From Planctomycetaceae bacterium (GTDB taxonomy: Bacteria; Planctomycetota; Planctomycetia; Pirellulales; Thermoguttaceae), in the NCBI GenBank assembly GCA_031274255.1, contig JAISQK010000070.1, positions 1 to 44,068 on the forward strand: 44,068 bases of DNA, given 5' to 3'. A model generated the notes under the pieces. That model did not search any database. It was not told the origin of the DNA and worked only from the letters and a program-made list of their open reading frames with translations. Below are positions 1 to 7,979 of this stretch, piece after piece. Position 1 is the stretch's first letter. Each line of letters begins with the position of its first letter. A program made the translations under genes and the position numbers.

Positions 1-496
1 CTTGTCGGACGCATCGTGCTTACTCCTGAAAAAAGGTTGAGGTTTGTGATACAACCATTCTACAGAAAAGAACTTGCGACCGGCAATACCACTTCGGGAA
101 ATTACAAACTACTGATTATGAGAAGTACGAAGACTTTTTATCCACATGCAAAGGCTTCTTCCGATGCCGGACGAAGTAACGTGACGAACTGCGATCGCTC
201 CTGGCCGAAAACTTGCTGCGTTACACCATCTGAAAAACGGAATTCCTAGTCGACTCCGGTATAACAGGGCATTCGGACTGGCTGTTTACGCTTCGTAGCA
301 CCGTTTCCGGCGACGGACGATCTCGCATCCGTTGACGATTACTCATCCCCACGCAAAACTCGCTTCCGGTGGTGGTCAGCCTTACCGGGTGGGCTCGTCC
401 CATAAGGTTCTCCGAAAGGTTTTCATTATGTTGACTTTACACAACCTCCTCCTTCCTAACGGCTTTAAACTTGACGCAACAACACGTTCACCGCAC
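1..496 (-). mobile_element. Probable 5' portion of a group II intron (cut by window edge)
   Basis: On the minus strand the sequence starting at 496 begins GTGCGG, matching the GUGYG 5' end of group II introns. It then runs about 480 nt with many short hairpins and no credible protein before a Shine-Dalgarno-like AGGAG and an ATG at 14 (M-R-P-T...) that leaves the window. That is the usual distance from intron start to an intron-encoded reverse transcriptase. The six bases just before the intron in the 5' exon (TGCGAT, 502-497) are complementary to ATCGCA at 195-190 inside it, as expected of an IBS1/EBS1 pair. I could not place EBS2 convincingly, and domains V and VI lie outside. It could instead be another structured RNA or a decayed element. 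Confidence 0.42.
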
Positions 497-714
497 ATCG
501 CAAGTGGTTGGAAAGATGATCCATCGGAAGCCGACCGTCTCGAAGAGGCCGGGAGCAAGTGCGGTGCAGCGTGCCACGCTGCCGGCGCAGCACGGAATTT
601 CTCCGAAAAGCGGAAACTTGCCCTATCCGAAAGGGGATCATTGCTGTACAATAGTCTTTTATCGTGTCGTAACTCTCTTCTTCAGAGCGATAAGCAGAAA
701 ACAAGGCAAAAAGT
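497..714. other. Gene-free stretch between the putative intron and the radical SAM gene
   Basis: No convincing coding sequence on either strand. It holds a perfect 17-nt palindrome at 566-582 (GCAGCGTG-C-CACGCTGC), which could be a terminator-like stem or half of a target site. If the intron call is right, 497 onward is the 5' exon read on the minus strand. The promoter of the gene at 715 should lie here, but I see no clear -35/-10 pair. Confidence 0.4.
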
Positions 715-2523
715 ATGGCCGTCAAAAAACTTCACATTATTTATATTGTGCCGTCCCGTTATGATGACGAGGGTTATGTCTATCAGTGGCGCCGCGGTGT
801 CGTGCCGTCCAACACATTGGCGGTTTTGAAAGGGCTGACACAGGAAATGATGTCGCAGTCGCCGTTTCCCGGTGTGGAAACGGTCTTGAGTGCGTTCGAT
901 GAGTCGGTGGAGCGGATTCCTTTCAAAAAAATCGTGAAAATCCACCGCCAAAACGGCACTCGTGTGGCGGTGGGGCTGATCGGCGTTCAGACCGGTCAGT
1001 TTTCCCGCGCGTCCGACATCGCTCTGAAACTGCGGAAACATGGTATCAACGTCATGATCGGAGGGTTTCATGTCAGCGGGGTTCTCGCTCTGTTCGACGA
1101 AATGAGGCCGGAACTTCAACGGCTGCTTGATGCCGGAGTCACGCTGATTCAGGGAGAATCGGAAACACCGGGAGTGATGAAAAATCTCTTTCAGGACGTT
1201 ATTGACGGAAAACTTCAGCCGATTTACCGTTTTCCGGCAGCACCGTCACTGGAAGGAGCCGCCACGCCTGTCGTAGAGAAAGCGTATCTTGACCATTTTA
1301 CCGTCTCCTGGGGAACCATCGACACAAGCCGCGGTTGTCCTTACGGCTGCACATTCTGTACCGTCATCAATGTTCAGGGACGCAAGATGCGGTGCCGCAA
1401 GGCGGAGTCGGTGTTGGCGATGATTCGGGAAAACCACAAAAACGGGATTACGGCTTTTTTCTTCACAGACGACAATTTTGCACGCAGCAAAATCTGGCGG
1501 GAAGTTTTCGACGGTTTGATTGAAATGCGGAAAGAAGGGAAAAAAACCGCTTTCATGATGCAGGTGGACACGCAGGCCTACAAAATTGAGGATTTCGTGG
1601 AAAAAGCGAAGGCGGCGGGATGCCGAATGGCGTTTATCGGGATGGAAAGCGTCAATCCCGAGAGTCTCGCGGCGGCGGGAAAGTTGCAAAACAGCGTCGG
1701 CGAGTATCGTAAAATGGTCGAGGTTTGGGAAAAGGCCGGGATTCTGGTGCATGTCGGTTACATCATCGGTTTCCCGGCGGATTCGCGGGAGTCTGTCCAT
1801 CGGGATGTCATTTTTTTACGTGACGAGGTCGGAGTCCACGAAGCGTCGTTTTTCATGCTGACACCGTTGCCCGGATCGGTTGACCATCGTGAGATGCTCC
1901 GCCGCGGGGAGCCGATCGACCCTGACTTCAATAAATACGACAGTTTTCATGAAACCTTCCATCATGCCAAAATGAAACCCGGCGAATGGAAACAGACAAC
2001 TCTGGAAGCCTATGCCGAGTTTTACAGCAAAGACGCCGTTACGGACATCCTTCGGCGCACTCCGCCGGAACATTACTGGTATATGTTCTGGAATTGCATT
2101 TGGTATCGATATTCCGGCGTCTTTTCCAAAACCCATCCGATGATGACCGGCTTTTTCCGCATCAAACACCGCGATTTACGGCGTCCGGAAATGCCGAAAG
2201 AGGGATTTTTCCGATTTTTAAGACGCCGAATCAAAGAAAGGGTTCATGAAACGGTCACTTACGCAAAGATCTTTTTCGAGTTTCGGGCGATTTGGCTTCA
2301 GACGCGGCCCCCCAAGCAGAAAACATCACTTCAAAAAGGGTTACTGGCCTATCGGAAACTCCTCCTCTGGCGGGCCAAAGCGGCCGACAAACTCCGGCAT
2401 GGTCAGATTTTCAGTTGGACACTCCTTCAAACCCCTTATGCCGTTTTGGTGGATTTGCTTTTGCTGCTGAGATTCAGTCTCGCGACCATTCGTCAGGAAC
2501 GTTATACAACAGGTAATATATAG
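715..2523 (+). CDS. B12-binding-domain radical SAM protein
   Basis: A 602-residue radical SAM enzyme with an N-terminal cobalamin-binding-like region (about 1-170). The 4Fe-4S cluster motif is C-x3-C-x2-C at Cys208, Cys212 and Cys215, inside 'DTSRGCPYGCTFC'. The core barrel follows (about 200-420), then a long basic C-terminal extension. This is the architecture of B12-dependent radical SAM methylases and ring-forming or C-C bond enzymes such as those acting on hopanoids and other lipids; the substrate cannot be read from the sequence. The start has a weak AAGG ribosome site about 8 nt upstream. It lies on the same strand as the ketosynthase/CrtI cluster but is separated from it by a DUF1573 gene, so a role in modifying that cluster's lipid is plausible and unproven. 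Confidence 0.85.
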   Translation: MAVKKLHIIYIVPSRYDDEGYVYQWRRGVVPSNTLAVLKGLTQEMMSQSPFPGVETVLSAFDESVERIPFKKIVKIHRQNGTRVAVGLIGVQTGQFSRASDIALKLRKHGINVMIGGFHVSGVLALFDEMRPELQRLLDAGVTLIQGESETPGVMKNLFQDVIDGKLQPIYRFPAAPSLEGAATPVVEKAYLDHFTVSWGTIDTSRGCPYGCTFCTVINVQGRKMRCRKAESVLAMIRENHKNGITAFFFTDDNFARSKIWREVFDGLIEMRKEGKKTAFMMQVDTQAYKIEDFVEKAKAAGCRMAFIGMESVNPESLAAAGKLQNSVGEYRKMVEVWEKAGILVHVGYIIGFPADSRESVHRDVIFLRDEVGVHEASFFMLTPLPGSVDHREMLRRGEPIDPDFNKYDSFHETFHHAKMKPGEWKQTTLEAYAEFYSKDAVTDILRRTPPEHYWYMFWNCIWYRYSGVFSKTHPMMTGFFRIKHRDLRRPEMPKEGFFRFLRRRIKERVHETVTYAKIFFEFRAIWLQTRPPKQKTSLQKGLLAYRKLLLWRAKAADKLRHGQIFSWTLLQTPYAVLVDLLLLLRFSLATIRQERYTTGNI

Positions 2524-2643
2524 TTTTCCCAAAAAGTTCTTTTACGGAACAAATTCAATGACCGAACGGATTGACTTTTGTGAAGTTTTTGACTATTCTT
2601 GAACTGTGTAGTGTGATGACTCCCGTGAAATATTTGGAGATTG

Positions 2644-3840
2644 ATGATGCGATGGATTTTGATTTCTTTTGCAGGATTGATTTTGGGACTGGCCGCCGGA
2701 GGGATGTATGGAAATCAACTCGGCAATGGACCGGAATGGTCCATTGCGACGGAATCTCCTTCCGAAGAGAATCCGGCGAAGGAAAAGCTGGAAACCGCTC
2801 CGCTTTCTGAAAACAGTCCTAAAATCCAGATCGGGGAAAAAATCTACGATTTCGGAATTTTGGAAGGAGATCAGGGGGGACAGCATGATTTTGTCGTGAA
2901 AAATGTCGGAAAATCGCCTTTGATCTTGAAACTCGGAGATAAATCGTGTTCCTGTACCGATGTTTTTTTTTCCGCCAAACGGCTCTCGCCCGGTCAGGAA
3001 GGGAAAATCACTTTGAAATGGGAAAATCATCAAAGTATTAAAGGTTCTTTTCGGCATGGTGCGTCGATTTTGACCAACGACCCGGAGAATCAGGAATTCA
3101 TATTGAATATTGTCGGGAATTATTCTGTTCCGATTTCCGCCGTCCCGAGCAAAATTCTTATGCAGGGAGTGATGGCAGGGATGACCAACTCGGCCAGGTT
3201 CCGTTTATACGGCTTCGAATCGGCGCCATTGGAGGTACAAGGAGTCGAATGGGAGGACAAGGAACACTTCACGATTGAGATTACCAAGTCGGAACTGACG
3301 GAATCGGAAAAGGAAAATGTTGCAACTCGCGGTGCCAAATCGGTTTATGACGGAAAAATCACACTGGAACCGGGGTTGCCGCTTGGATATTTCCGTGAAC
3401 GGTTCCGGTTGGTCACCAATTCCGAGGCGGACAGGAGTTTTTCGATTCCGCTTGAAGGACAAATTATCGGCGGTAATCTGCGAATCATCAGTCCGAACTA
3501 CCACTCTGAAAAAGGGATTCTCGAAATGGGACGCACCTCGCGCGGAACTCCGATTGAAATGACAGCGATGATTCAATTCACTCCGCAAGGTGATGCGCCA
3601 GCGGAGTTTACAGTGAAATCCATTCAACCGGAATGGCTCAAAGCGTCGTTCGGCGAAATCACTGGGGAAGGTTCGGTACGGATCATACCGCTGACCGTTG
3701 AGGTGCCCGCAGATGCGAATTTGGGAACATTTCTCGGCCCCGAACCGGAACAATACGGTCAAATCATGATCCAAACGAATCTCCCGGACATGAATGAAAT
3801 CCGTTTTCCCGTTTCATTCGTTGTTGACAGCGGAAAATAG
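2644..3840 (+). CDS. DUF1573 domain-containing exported protein
   Basis: About 398 residues. The N-terminus is a signal peptide or membrane anchor (hydrophobic ILISFAGLILGLAAGG). The DUF1573 domain follows at roughly residues 60-160: 'YDFGILEGDQGG', the 'FVVKNVGKSPL' strand and the conserved Cys pair in 'KSCSCTD', then a GxxxxxxxTND-type strand. The rest is repeated Ig-like beta sandwich (about 160-395). These domains are common in Planctomycetes and Bacteroidetes exported proteins; their molecular role is not known. Start choice: TTG at 2641, ATG at 2644 and ATG at 2647 are all possible; a GGAG at 2636-2639 fits 2647 best by spacing. A run of nine T occurs in the coding region near 2962. Confidence 0.82.
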   Translation: MMRWILISFAGLILGLAAGGMYGNQLGNGPEWSIATESPSEENPAKEKLETAPLSENSPKIQIGEKIYDFGILEGDQGGQHDFVVKNVGKSPLILKLGDKSCSCTDVFFSAKRLSPGQEGKITLKWENHQSIKGSFRHGASILTNDPENQEFILNIVGNYSVPISAVPSKILMQGVMAGMTNSARFRLYGFESAPLEVQGVEWEDKEHFTIEITKSELTESEKENVATRGAKSVYDGKITLEPGLPLGYFRERFRLVTNSEADRSFSIPLEGQIIGGNLRIISPNYHSEKGILEMGRTSRGTPIEMTAMIQFTPQGDAPAEFTVKSIQPEWLKASFGEITGEGSVRIIPLTVEVPADANLGTFLGPEPEQYGQIMIQTNLPDMNEIRFPVSFVVDSGK

Positions 3841-3973
3841 AGAGGTTAGGTTGATGGAATAATCAGAAATGGTGTCAAGTTTGATTCGCCGCTCTTGATT
3901 TTTTTTCTTATCCCGTTATACTTGTTCGACATGTTTTCTTTTATCGTTTTTTGTCACAGTATAAGGTTTGCCG

Positions 3974-5218
3974 ATGGAACTTCCGGAAGAGCAGCGAATT
4001 GTCATTACAGGAATCGGTTTGACAGCTCCCAACGGAAACAGTCTGACGGATTTTCGCAGTGCGTTACTGACTGGCAAGAGCGGGGTTCAGGATTATGAGA
4101 TTCGCTATTTTGGTAAGACGCTTGCCGGGATTTGCCATTTTGACGCATTGAAGTATCAAAGTCGTAAAGATTTGCGCCGCGGAACCCGTGCCGGAAGTGT
4201 TGCTGTTTACTGTACAAATGAAGCCCTCATGGACGCCGGAATCGACATTAAATGTGCGGATCGGTCACAAGTCGGTGTGTTTCTTGGAATTACGGAACAC
4301 GGAAATGTTGAAACAGAAAACGAAATTTACCAGATCAGTCAGTTTGGTTACGACTGTAAATATTGGTCGCACCATCATAATCCGCGAACCGTGGCAAATA
4401 ATCCGGCAGGTGAGGTGACACTGAATCTCGGAATCACCGGACCGCATTACACAATCGGCGCCGCATGTGCCGCCGGGAATGCCGGTTTGATCCAAGGTGT
4501 TCAAATGCTTCGGCTTAGGGAATGTGACCTTGCTTTGGCGGGAGGCGTTTCGGAAAGTATTCATACCTTCGGTATTTTTGCCGCTTTTGCCGCGGAAACC
4601 GCTCTGGCGTCGCACCGTCATCCGGCTCAAGCGTCACGGCCTTTCGACAAACAGCGTAACGGAATTGTGGTCAGTGAAGGAGGCGCGGTCTATGTGCTGG
4701 AACGGCTTTCCGACGCAACGCTCCGCGGTGCAAAGATTTATGGTGAAATCATTGGTTATGCCATGAATAGCGATGCGTCCGACTACATTTTGCCCAACAC
4801 GGAACGGCAAATCGAGTGCATGATGAAAGCTCTTGATAAAGCAGGACTTGCGCCGAATGAAGTGGATATTGTCAGCACACACGCAACGGCAACCGTGCAA
4901 GGGGATATTCAGGAAATCAAGGCGTTACGGCAGGTTTTCGCCGGGTGTAAAACGACGTATATTAATAATACGAAAAGTTACATCGGTCATGCCATGGGAG
5001 CGGCTGGAGTGTTGGAATTGGCAGGAAACCTGCCATCGTTTGAGGATGGTGTCTGCCACCCGACGATCAATGTTGACGAACTCGACCCGGAATGTGAAAT
5101 CAATAACCTCGTGGTCAACAAACCGCAACCTCTCGGCGACATCCGGGTGATTCTCAACAATTCTTTCGGAATGGTGGGAATCAACTCCGTTTTAATTGTG
5201 AAAAAATACGTCCATTAA
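3974..5218 (+). CDS. Beta-ketoacyl-[acyl carrier protein] synthase (FabF/KAS II-like)
   Basis: A 414-residue thiolase-fold condensing enzyme that would extend acyl-ACP by two carbons. The catalytic triad is visible: Cys165 in 'IGAACAAGNAG', His303 in 'STHATATVQGD' and His339 in 'SYIGHAMGAAG', with the usual Lys334 before the second His. The nucleophile and first His motifs differ from standard FabF (TACATG and HGTxT), so this is a divergent clade and probably not the housekeeping enzyme. The ATG at 3974 has AAGG at 3963-3966. The acyl carrier protein gene starts 34 bp downstream, with CrtI-like, FabZ-like and FabI-like genes after it, which makes it the elongation module of a specialised fatty-acid pathway. 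Confidence 0.9.
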   Translation: MELPEEQRIVITGIGLTAPNGNSLTDFRSALLTGKSGVQDYEIRYFGKTLAGICHFDALKYQSRKDLRRGTRAGSVAVYCTNEALMDAGIDIKCADRSQVGVFLGITEHGNVETENEIYQISQFGYDCKYWSHHHNPRTVANNPAGEVTLNLGITGPHYTIGAACAAGNAGLIQGVQMLRLRECDLALAGGVSESIHTFGIFAAFAAETALASHRHPAQASRPFDKQRNGIVVSEGGAVYVLERLSDATLRGAKIYGEIIGYAMNSDASDYILPNTERQIECMMKALDKAGLAPNEVDIVSTHATATVQGDIQEIKALRQVFAGCKTTYINNTKSYIGHAMGAAGVLELAGNLPSFEDGVCHPTINVDELDPECEINNLVVNKPQPLGDIRVILNNSFGMVGINSVLIVKKYVH

Positions 5219-5252
5219 ATGTAGAGTGGAAGAAATAATCAGTGGAGAAATA

Positions 5253-5504
5253 ATGACAAACGAAGAAATACGACAAGCCGTGATTGACATTCTTTCGGAC
5301 ATTTCACCGGAGGAAGACCTGGAAAACCTCGACGACAATACACCGTTCCGCGACCAATTGAGTCTCGACAGCATGGACGTGATGGATATTATTCTGGAAC
5401 TGCGGAAACGGTACCGCGTCAATATTCCGGAAGAGGATTACGGCAAGCTTGACACCATGACGAACACTGTGGCCTATCTGGAACCGTCGCTGAAGGAGAT
5501 GTAG
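5253..5504 (+). CDS. Acyl carrier protein
   Basis: An 83-residue acidic four-helix protein. The phosphopantetheine attachment site is Ser40 in 'SLDSMDVMD', which matches the canonical D-S-[LM] motif. Length and acidity are typical of ACP. The ATG at 5253 has GTGGAG at 5242-5247; an in-frame GTG further upstream at 5226 would add nine residues and is less likely. It sits between the ketosynthase and the first CrtI-like oxidoreductase, so it is likely the dedicated carrier on which the cluster's acyl chain is built and desaturated or cyclised. Confidence 0.9.
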   Translation: MTNEEIRQAVIDILSDISPEEDLENLDDNTPFRDQLSLDSMDVMDIILELRKRYRVNIPEEDYGKLDTMTNTVAYLEPSLKEM

Positions 5505-5586
5505 TTGTCAGGCTTTGGAAAGATGTTCGATACCTAATCTCCCTGAAGTCTGATGCCCGAAGAAGTTGAACCGGAGGTCGGAAACC

Positions 5587-6969
5587 ATGTATGATGCGGT
5601 GATTATCGGTGCGGGAATGTCCGGTTTGGCGGCAGGAATCCGGATGGCTCATTATGATAAAAAAGTTTGTATTCTTGAACGTCACAAGATGATCGGCGGA
5701 TTGAATTCCTACTACCGTCAGGGAGGCAGGAATTATGATGTCGGTCTGCATGCACTGACAAACTATGCGAAAAAAGGGGCCAAAACCGGTCCGCTTGTCC
5801 GTCTGCTTCGGCATTTGCGGATGAAATGGGAAGAGCTTGCTCTGATTCCGCAGATTGGTTCTTCGGTCGCGTTTCCGGGAATGCGGCTTCATTTCACGAA
5901 TGATATTGCCCATCTGGAAGCGGAAATCCGCAAAAAGTTTCCATCGCAGATTGATGGTTTTCGCCGTATGATCGGGGAACTCGCCGATTATGATCAGCTT
6001 GGACTCGGTGCGAGCGGCGGCTCGGCTCGACAGTTCGTTTCGCGGCACCTCACCGATCCGTTGCTCATTGAAATGCTGTTTTGTCCGTTGTTGTTTTATG
6101 GCGGCGCCCGTGAAAACGACATGGAGTTCGGGCAGTTTTGTATCATGTTCCGTTCGATTTTCCTTGAAGGGTTTTCACGTCCGTACAACGGAGTGCGGCT
6201 GATTCTTCAGAAACTCCTCGACCGCTTCAAAAGACTCGGCGGCGAACTGCGGCTTCGCAGCGGAGTGCGGCAAATCGTCGCCAAAGACAGCACCGCCCGG
6301 AAAATCATTCTTGATGACGGTAGTGAAATTGAAGCGAAAAATATCGTCTCTTCGGCAGGCTGGCGGGAAACGATGAATTTGTGTCAGGTGCAGCAGCATT
6401 CCCCGCAAATTCCGTCCGGTCAGCTTTCCTTCATTGAGACAATCAGCGTTTTGGACACACAGCCGAAAAAATTCGGCCATGAAAAGACCATTGTTTTTTA
6501 TAACGACTCTCCGGTATTTACCTACAAAAAGCCTCAGCAGCCGGTTGATTTACGGAGCGGTGTGATTTGTTCGCCTAACAACTTCGCCTACGACAAACCG
6601 CTCGGCGAAGGCATGGTCCGCATCACGTCGCTGGCCAATCACGACTGCTGGGTTTCGCTCGACGAAGAGGCCTACCGGCTCGAAAAGCACCGCGCGTATG
6701 ACCGTGCGGTGGAGTCGGCGGTGCGTTTCATTCCGGATTTCCGCAGACATGTCATTGACACCGACATGTTCACGCCGCTCACCATCCGCAGATTCACCGG
6801 TCATGAAAACGGTGCCATTTACGGTGCGCCGGAAAAAAAGTATGACGGAAGAACACATCTGGACAATCTTTTTGTTTGCGGTACGGACCAGGGGATGGTC
6901 GGCATCATCGGTTCGATTGTCAGCGGCATCACCATCGCCAATAAGTATTTATTGGGTGGGAATTTATGA
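5587..6969 (+). CDS. CrtI/phytoene-desaturase-like FAD-dependent oxidoreductase (first copy)
   Basis: A 460-residue flavoprotein. The N-terminal Rossmann dinucleotide motif is 'AVIIGAGMSGLAAG' (about residues 4-17), followed by 'ILERHKMIGGLNSYY', the second FAD signature of the CrtI/amine-oxidase superfamily. The C-terminal FAD motif is near 'DNLFVCGTDQGMVGIIGSI'. In this family such enzymes desaturate or isomerise polyenes and related lipids. Here the neighbours are fatty-acid enzymes and no phytoene synthase is visible, so the likely substrate is an acyl chain. The ATG at 5587 has GGAGG at 5573-5577, nine nt upstream. Its TGA overlaps the ATG of a 20-codon frame (ATGA at 6966-6969). The related second copy starts at 7980. 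Confidence 0.86.
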   Translation: MYDAVIIGAGMSGLAAGIRMAHYDKKVCILERHKMIGGLNSYYRQGGRNYDVGLHALTNYAKKGAKTGPLVRLLRHLRMKWEELALIPQIGSSVAFPGMRLHFTNDIAHLEAEIRKKFPSQIDGFRRMIGELADYDQLGLGASGGSARQFVSRHLTDPLLIEMLFCPLLFYGGARENDMEFGQFCIMFRSIFLEGFSRPYNGVRLILQKLLDRFKRLGGELRLRSGVRQIVAKDSTARKIILDDGSEIEAKNIVSSAGWRETMNLCQVQQHSPQIPSGQLSFIETISVLDTQPKKFGHEKTIVFYNDSPVFTYKKPQQPVDLRSGVICSPNNFAYDKPLGEGMVRITSLANHDCWVSLDEEAYRLEKHRAYDRAVESAVRFIPDFRRHVIDTDMFTPLTIRRFTGHENGAIYGAPEKKYDGRTHLDNLFVCGTDQGMVGIIGSIVSGITIANKYLLGGNL

Positions 6970-7028
6970 TGAAAAAACTGTTTTTGTTGATACGGCCTGC
7001 AATTTTTCTATCGAAGCACAAAAGATGA
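6966..7028 (+). CDS. Possible 20-residue coupling peptide
   Basis: A 21-codon frame (M-M-K-K-L-F-L-L-I-R-P...K-H-K-R-stop) whose ATG overlaps the stop of the CrtI-like gene as ATGA (6966-6969) and whose TGA overlaps the next gene's ATG as ATGA (7025-7028). The double overlap would pass ribosomes from the lipid gene to the inserted pair. The basic-hydrophobic start looks like the beginning of a lost gene or a tiny membrane peptide. Chance is possible at this length; translation is not proven. Confidence 0.35.
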   Translation: MMKKLFLLIRPAIFLSKHKR

Positions 7029-7555
7029 GCTGGAATGATTTAGGGAATATCGCAAATATTGTGACAATCATTGCTGCCGGAATTTCACTGATTACAGTGG
7101 TGAAGGCATTTCTTATTAACAAAGAGGTTAAAAAAGCCCGTAACGAAGTGACAGAGATTAAGAATGAAATTCTGCGAGTTAAGAAAGAACATTTGTTTGA
7201 CTTACGGATTAGGGAACACAAGACCATTATAACAAATACTAAAAATCTGTTTAACGATAAGAGAAAAGAGTTTTTTGATTCTCAGGAAGAACAGAAAAAG
7301 AAAATTTTCGAGGAACTTCAGAAAGGAACAATCAAATGCGAATCTACTTGCAGGAATTTATTGGAAAAAGTATCTGACGAAAAAGAAGTGCTGCGTGAAA
7401 CGATACAAGATTTATGTGATGCCTGTCTTGAATTCCAAAAACTAAAATTCAAGAAGAGTTATGAAAAAGAAGTCACGAAGGTATCCACAAATCTCTATAA
7501 AACGTTATATATTATAGATGAAATTGAGAGAGACAGGAGAGGGAGTTTATCATGA
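7025..7555 (+). CDS. Hypothetical membrane-anchored coiled-coil protein
   Basis: A 176-residue protein of unrecognised family. One N-terminal transmembrane segment is visible (about residues 8-30, 'IANIVTIIAAGISLITVV'), then a long charged Lys/Glu-rich helical region (about 35-170) likely to form a coiled coil in the cytoplasm. It is much more AT-rich than the flanking oxidoreductase genes and uses codons such as AAA, ATA and TTA more freely, which suggests transfer. I chose the ATG at 7025 because it overlaps the preceding small frame and gives the membrane segment at the N-terminus; the frame is open further upstream but that part runs antiphase inside the CrtI-like gene. Its stop overlaps the next ATG (ATGA at 7552-7555). 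It has no visible link to lipid synthesis. Confidence 0.7.
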   Translation: MSWNDLGNIANIVTIIAAGISLITVVKAFLINKEVKKARNEVTEIKNEILRVKKEHLFDLRIREHKTIITNTKNLFNDKRKEFFDSQEEQKKKIFEELQKGTIKCESTCRNLLEKVSDEKEVLRETIQDLCDACLEFQKLKFKKSYEKEVTKVSTNLYKTLYIIDEIERDRRGSLS

Positions 7556-7950
7556 ACAAAGACAAGGCAATTGAATTTGTTATAAAGTTAATGGATTTAA
7601 CAAACAGAAAAAAACTTGAATGGCAAATACTTGGAGATGATCCTGAAGTAACTCCATCCAAGCTTCCTCTACACGCAAAATCAGATGATTATGCTTATGA
7701 AACACAAATAGAATCAAATCATTTTGTGTTATTTCGTTGTCGGCTTCCGATAGAGGAACGCGAAGAGATAACACCTGATGGATGGGATGAGGATTTTACT
7801 TACTATTTACAGATTTTTGATAGCAATGGTAAATTCAGAGGAAGAATTTCCCAATCCGCGGTCAATGTGGTATTAGCTGATTTATACGAAACAATCCAGG
7901 ATCAACTTCACCCCATTGACGATATTGTTGACGCAATCATGAGTAAATGA
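7552..7950 (+). CDS. Hypothetical protein, partner of the coiled-coil membrane protein
   Basis: A 132-residue soluble protein I do not recognise. It is acidic, with a predicted alpha/beta fold: an N-terminal helix (AIEFVIKLMDLTNRKKLEW), a central set of strands including 'FVLFRCRLPIEERE' and 'FTYYLQIFDSNGKF', and a C-terminal helix near 'LADLYETIQDQL'. No signal peptide or membrane segment. The start overlaps the upstream stop as ATGA and has a GGAGAGGGAG ribosome site about 6 nt before. Base composition is AT-rich like its partner and unlike the CrtI genes on both sides. The pair therefore looks like a two-gene cassette that landed in the operon in the sense direction. A defence or toxin-antitoxin-type function is only a guess from that arrangement. 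Confidence 0.72.
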   Translation: MNKDKAIEFVIKLMDLTNRKKLEWQILGDDPEVTPSKLPLHAKSDDYAYETQIESNHFVLFRCRLPIEEREEITPDGWDEDFTYYLQIFDSNGKFRGRISQSAVNVVLADLYETIQDQLHPIDDIVDAIMSK

Positions 7951-7979
7951 AACACTTCAAATATGTTTAGAATTATTTC

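Noticed and set aside
1-500. RNase P RNA, tmRNA or SRP RNA
   Set aside because: The conserved blocks of these RNAs are absent on both strands; a group II intron start fits better.
497-714. Cobalamin riboswitch before the B12 radical SAM gene
   Set aside because: I looked for the B12-box and conserved GCCACTG elements and did not find them.
16-829. Overlapping open frames on both strands (16-249, 332-829, 382-651 and others)
   Set aside because: They have no family features, poor starts and lie over a region that reads better as structured RNA plus the start of the radical SAM gene.
6698-7024. Upstream in-frame extension of the coiled-coil gene
   Set aside because: This part overlaps the end of the CrtI-like gene in another frame and reads as Arg/Ser-rich shadow; the ATG at 7025 has the ATGA overlap and gives a sensible membrane anchor.
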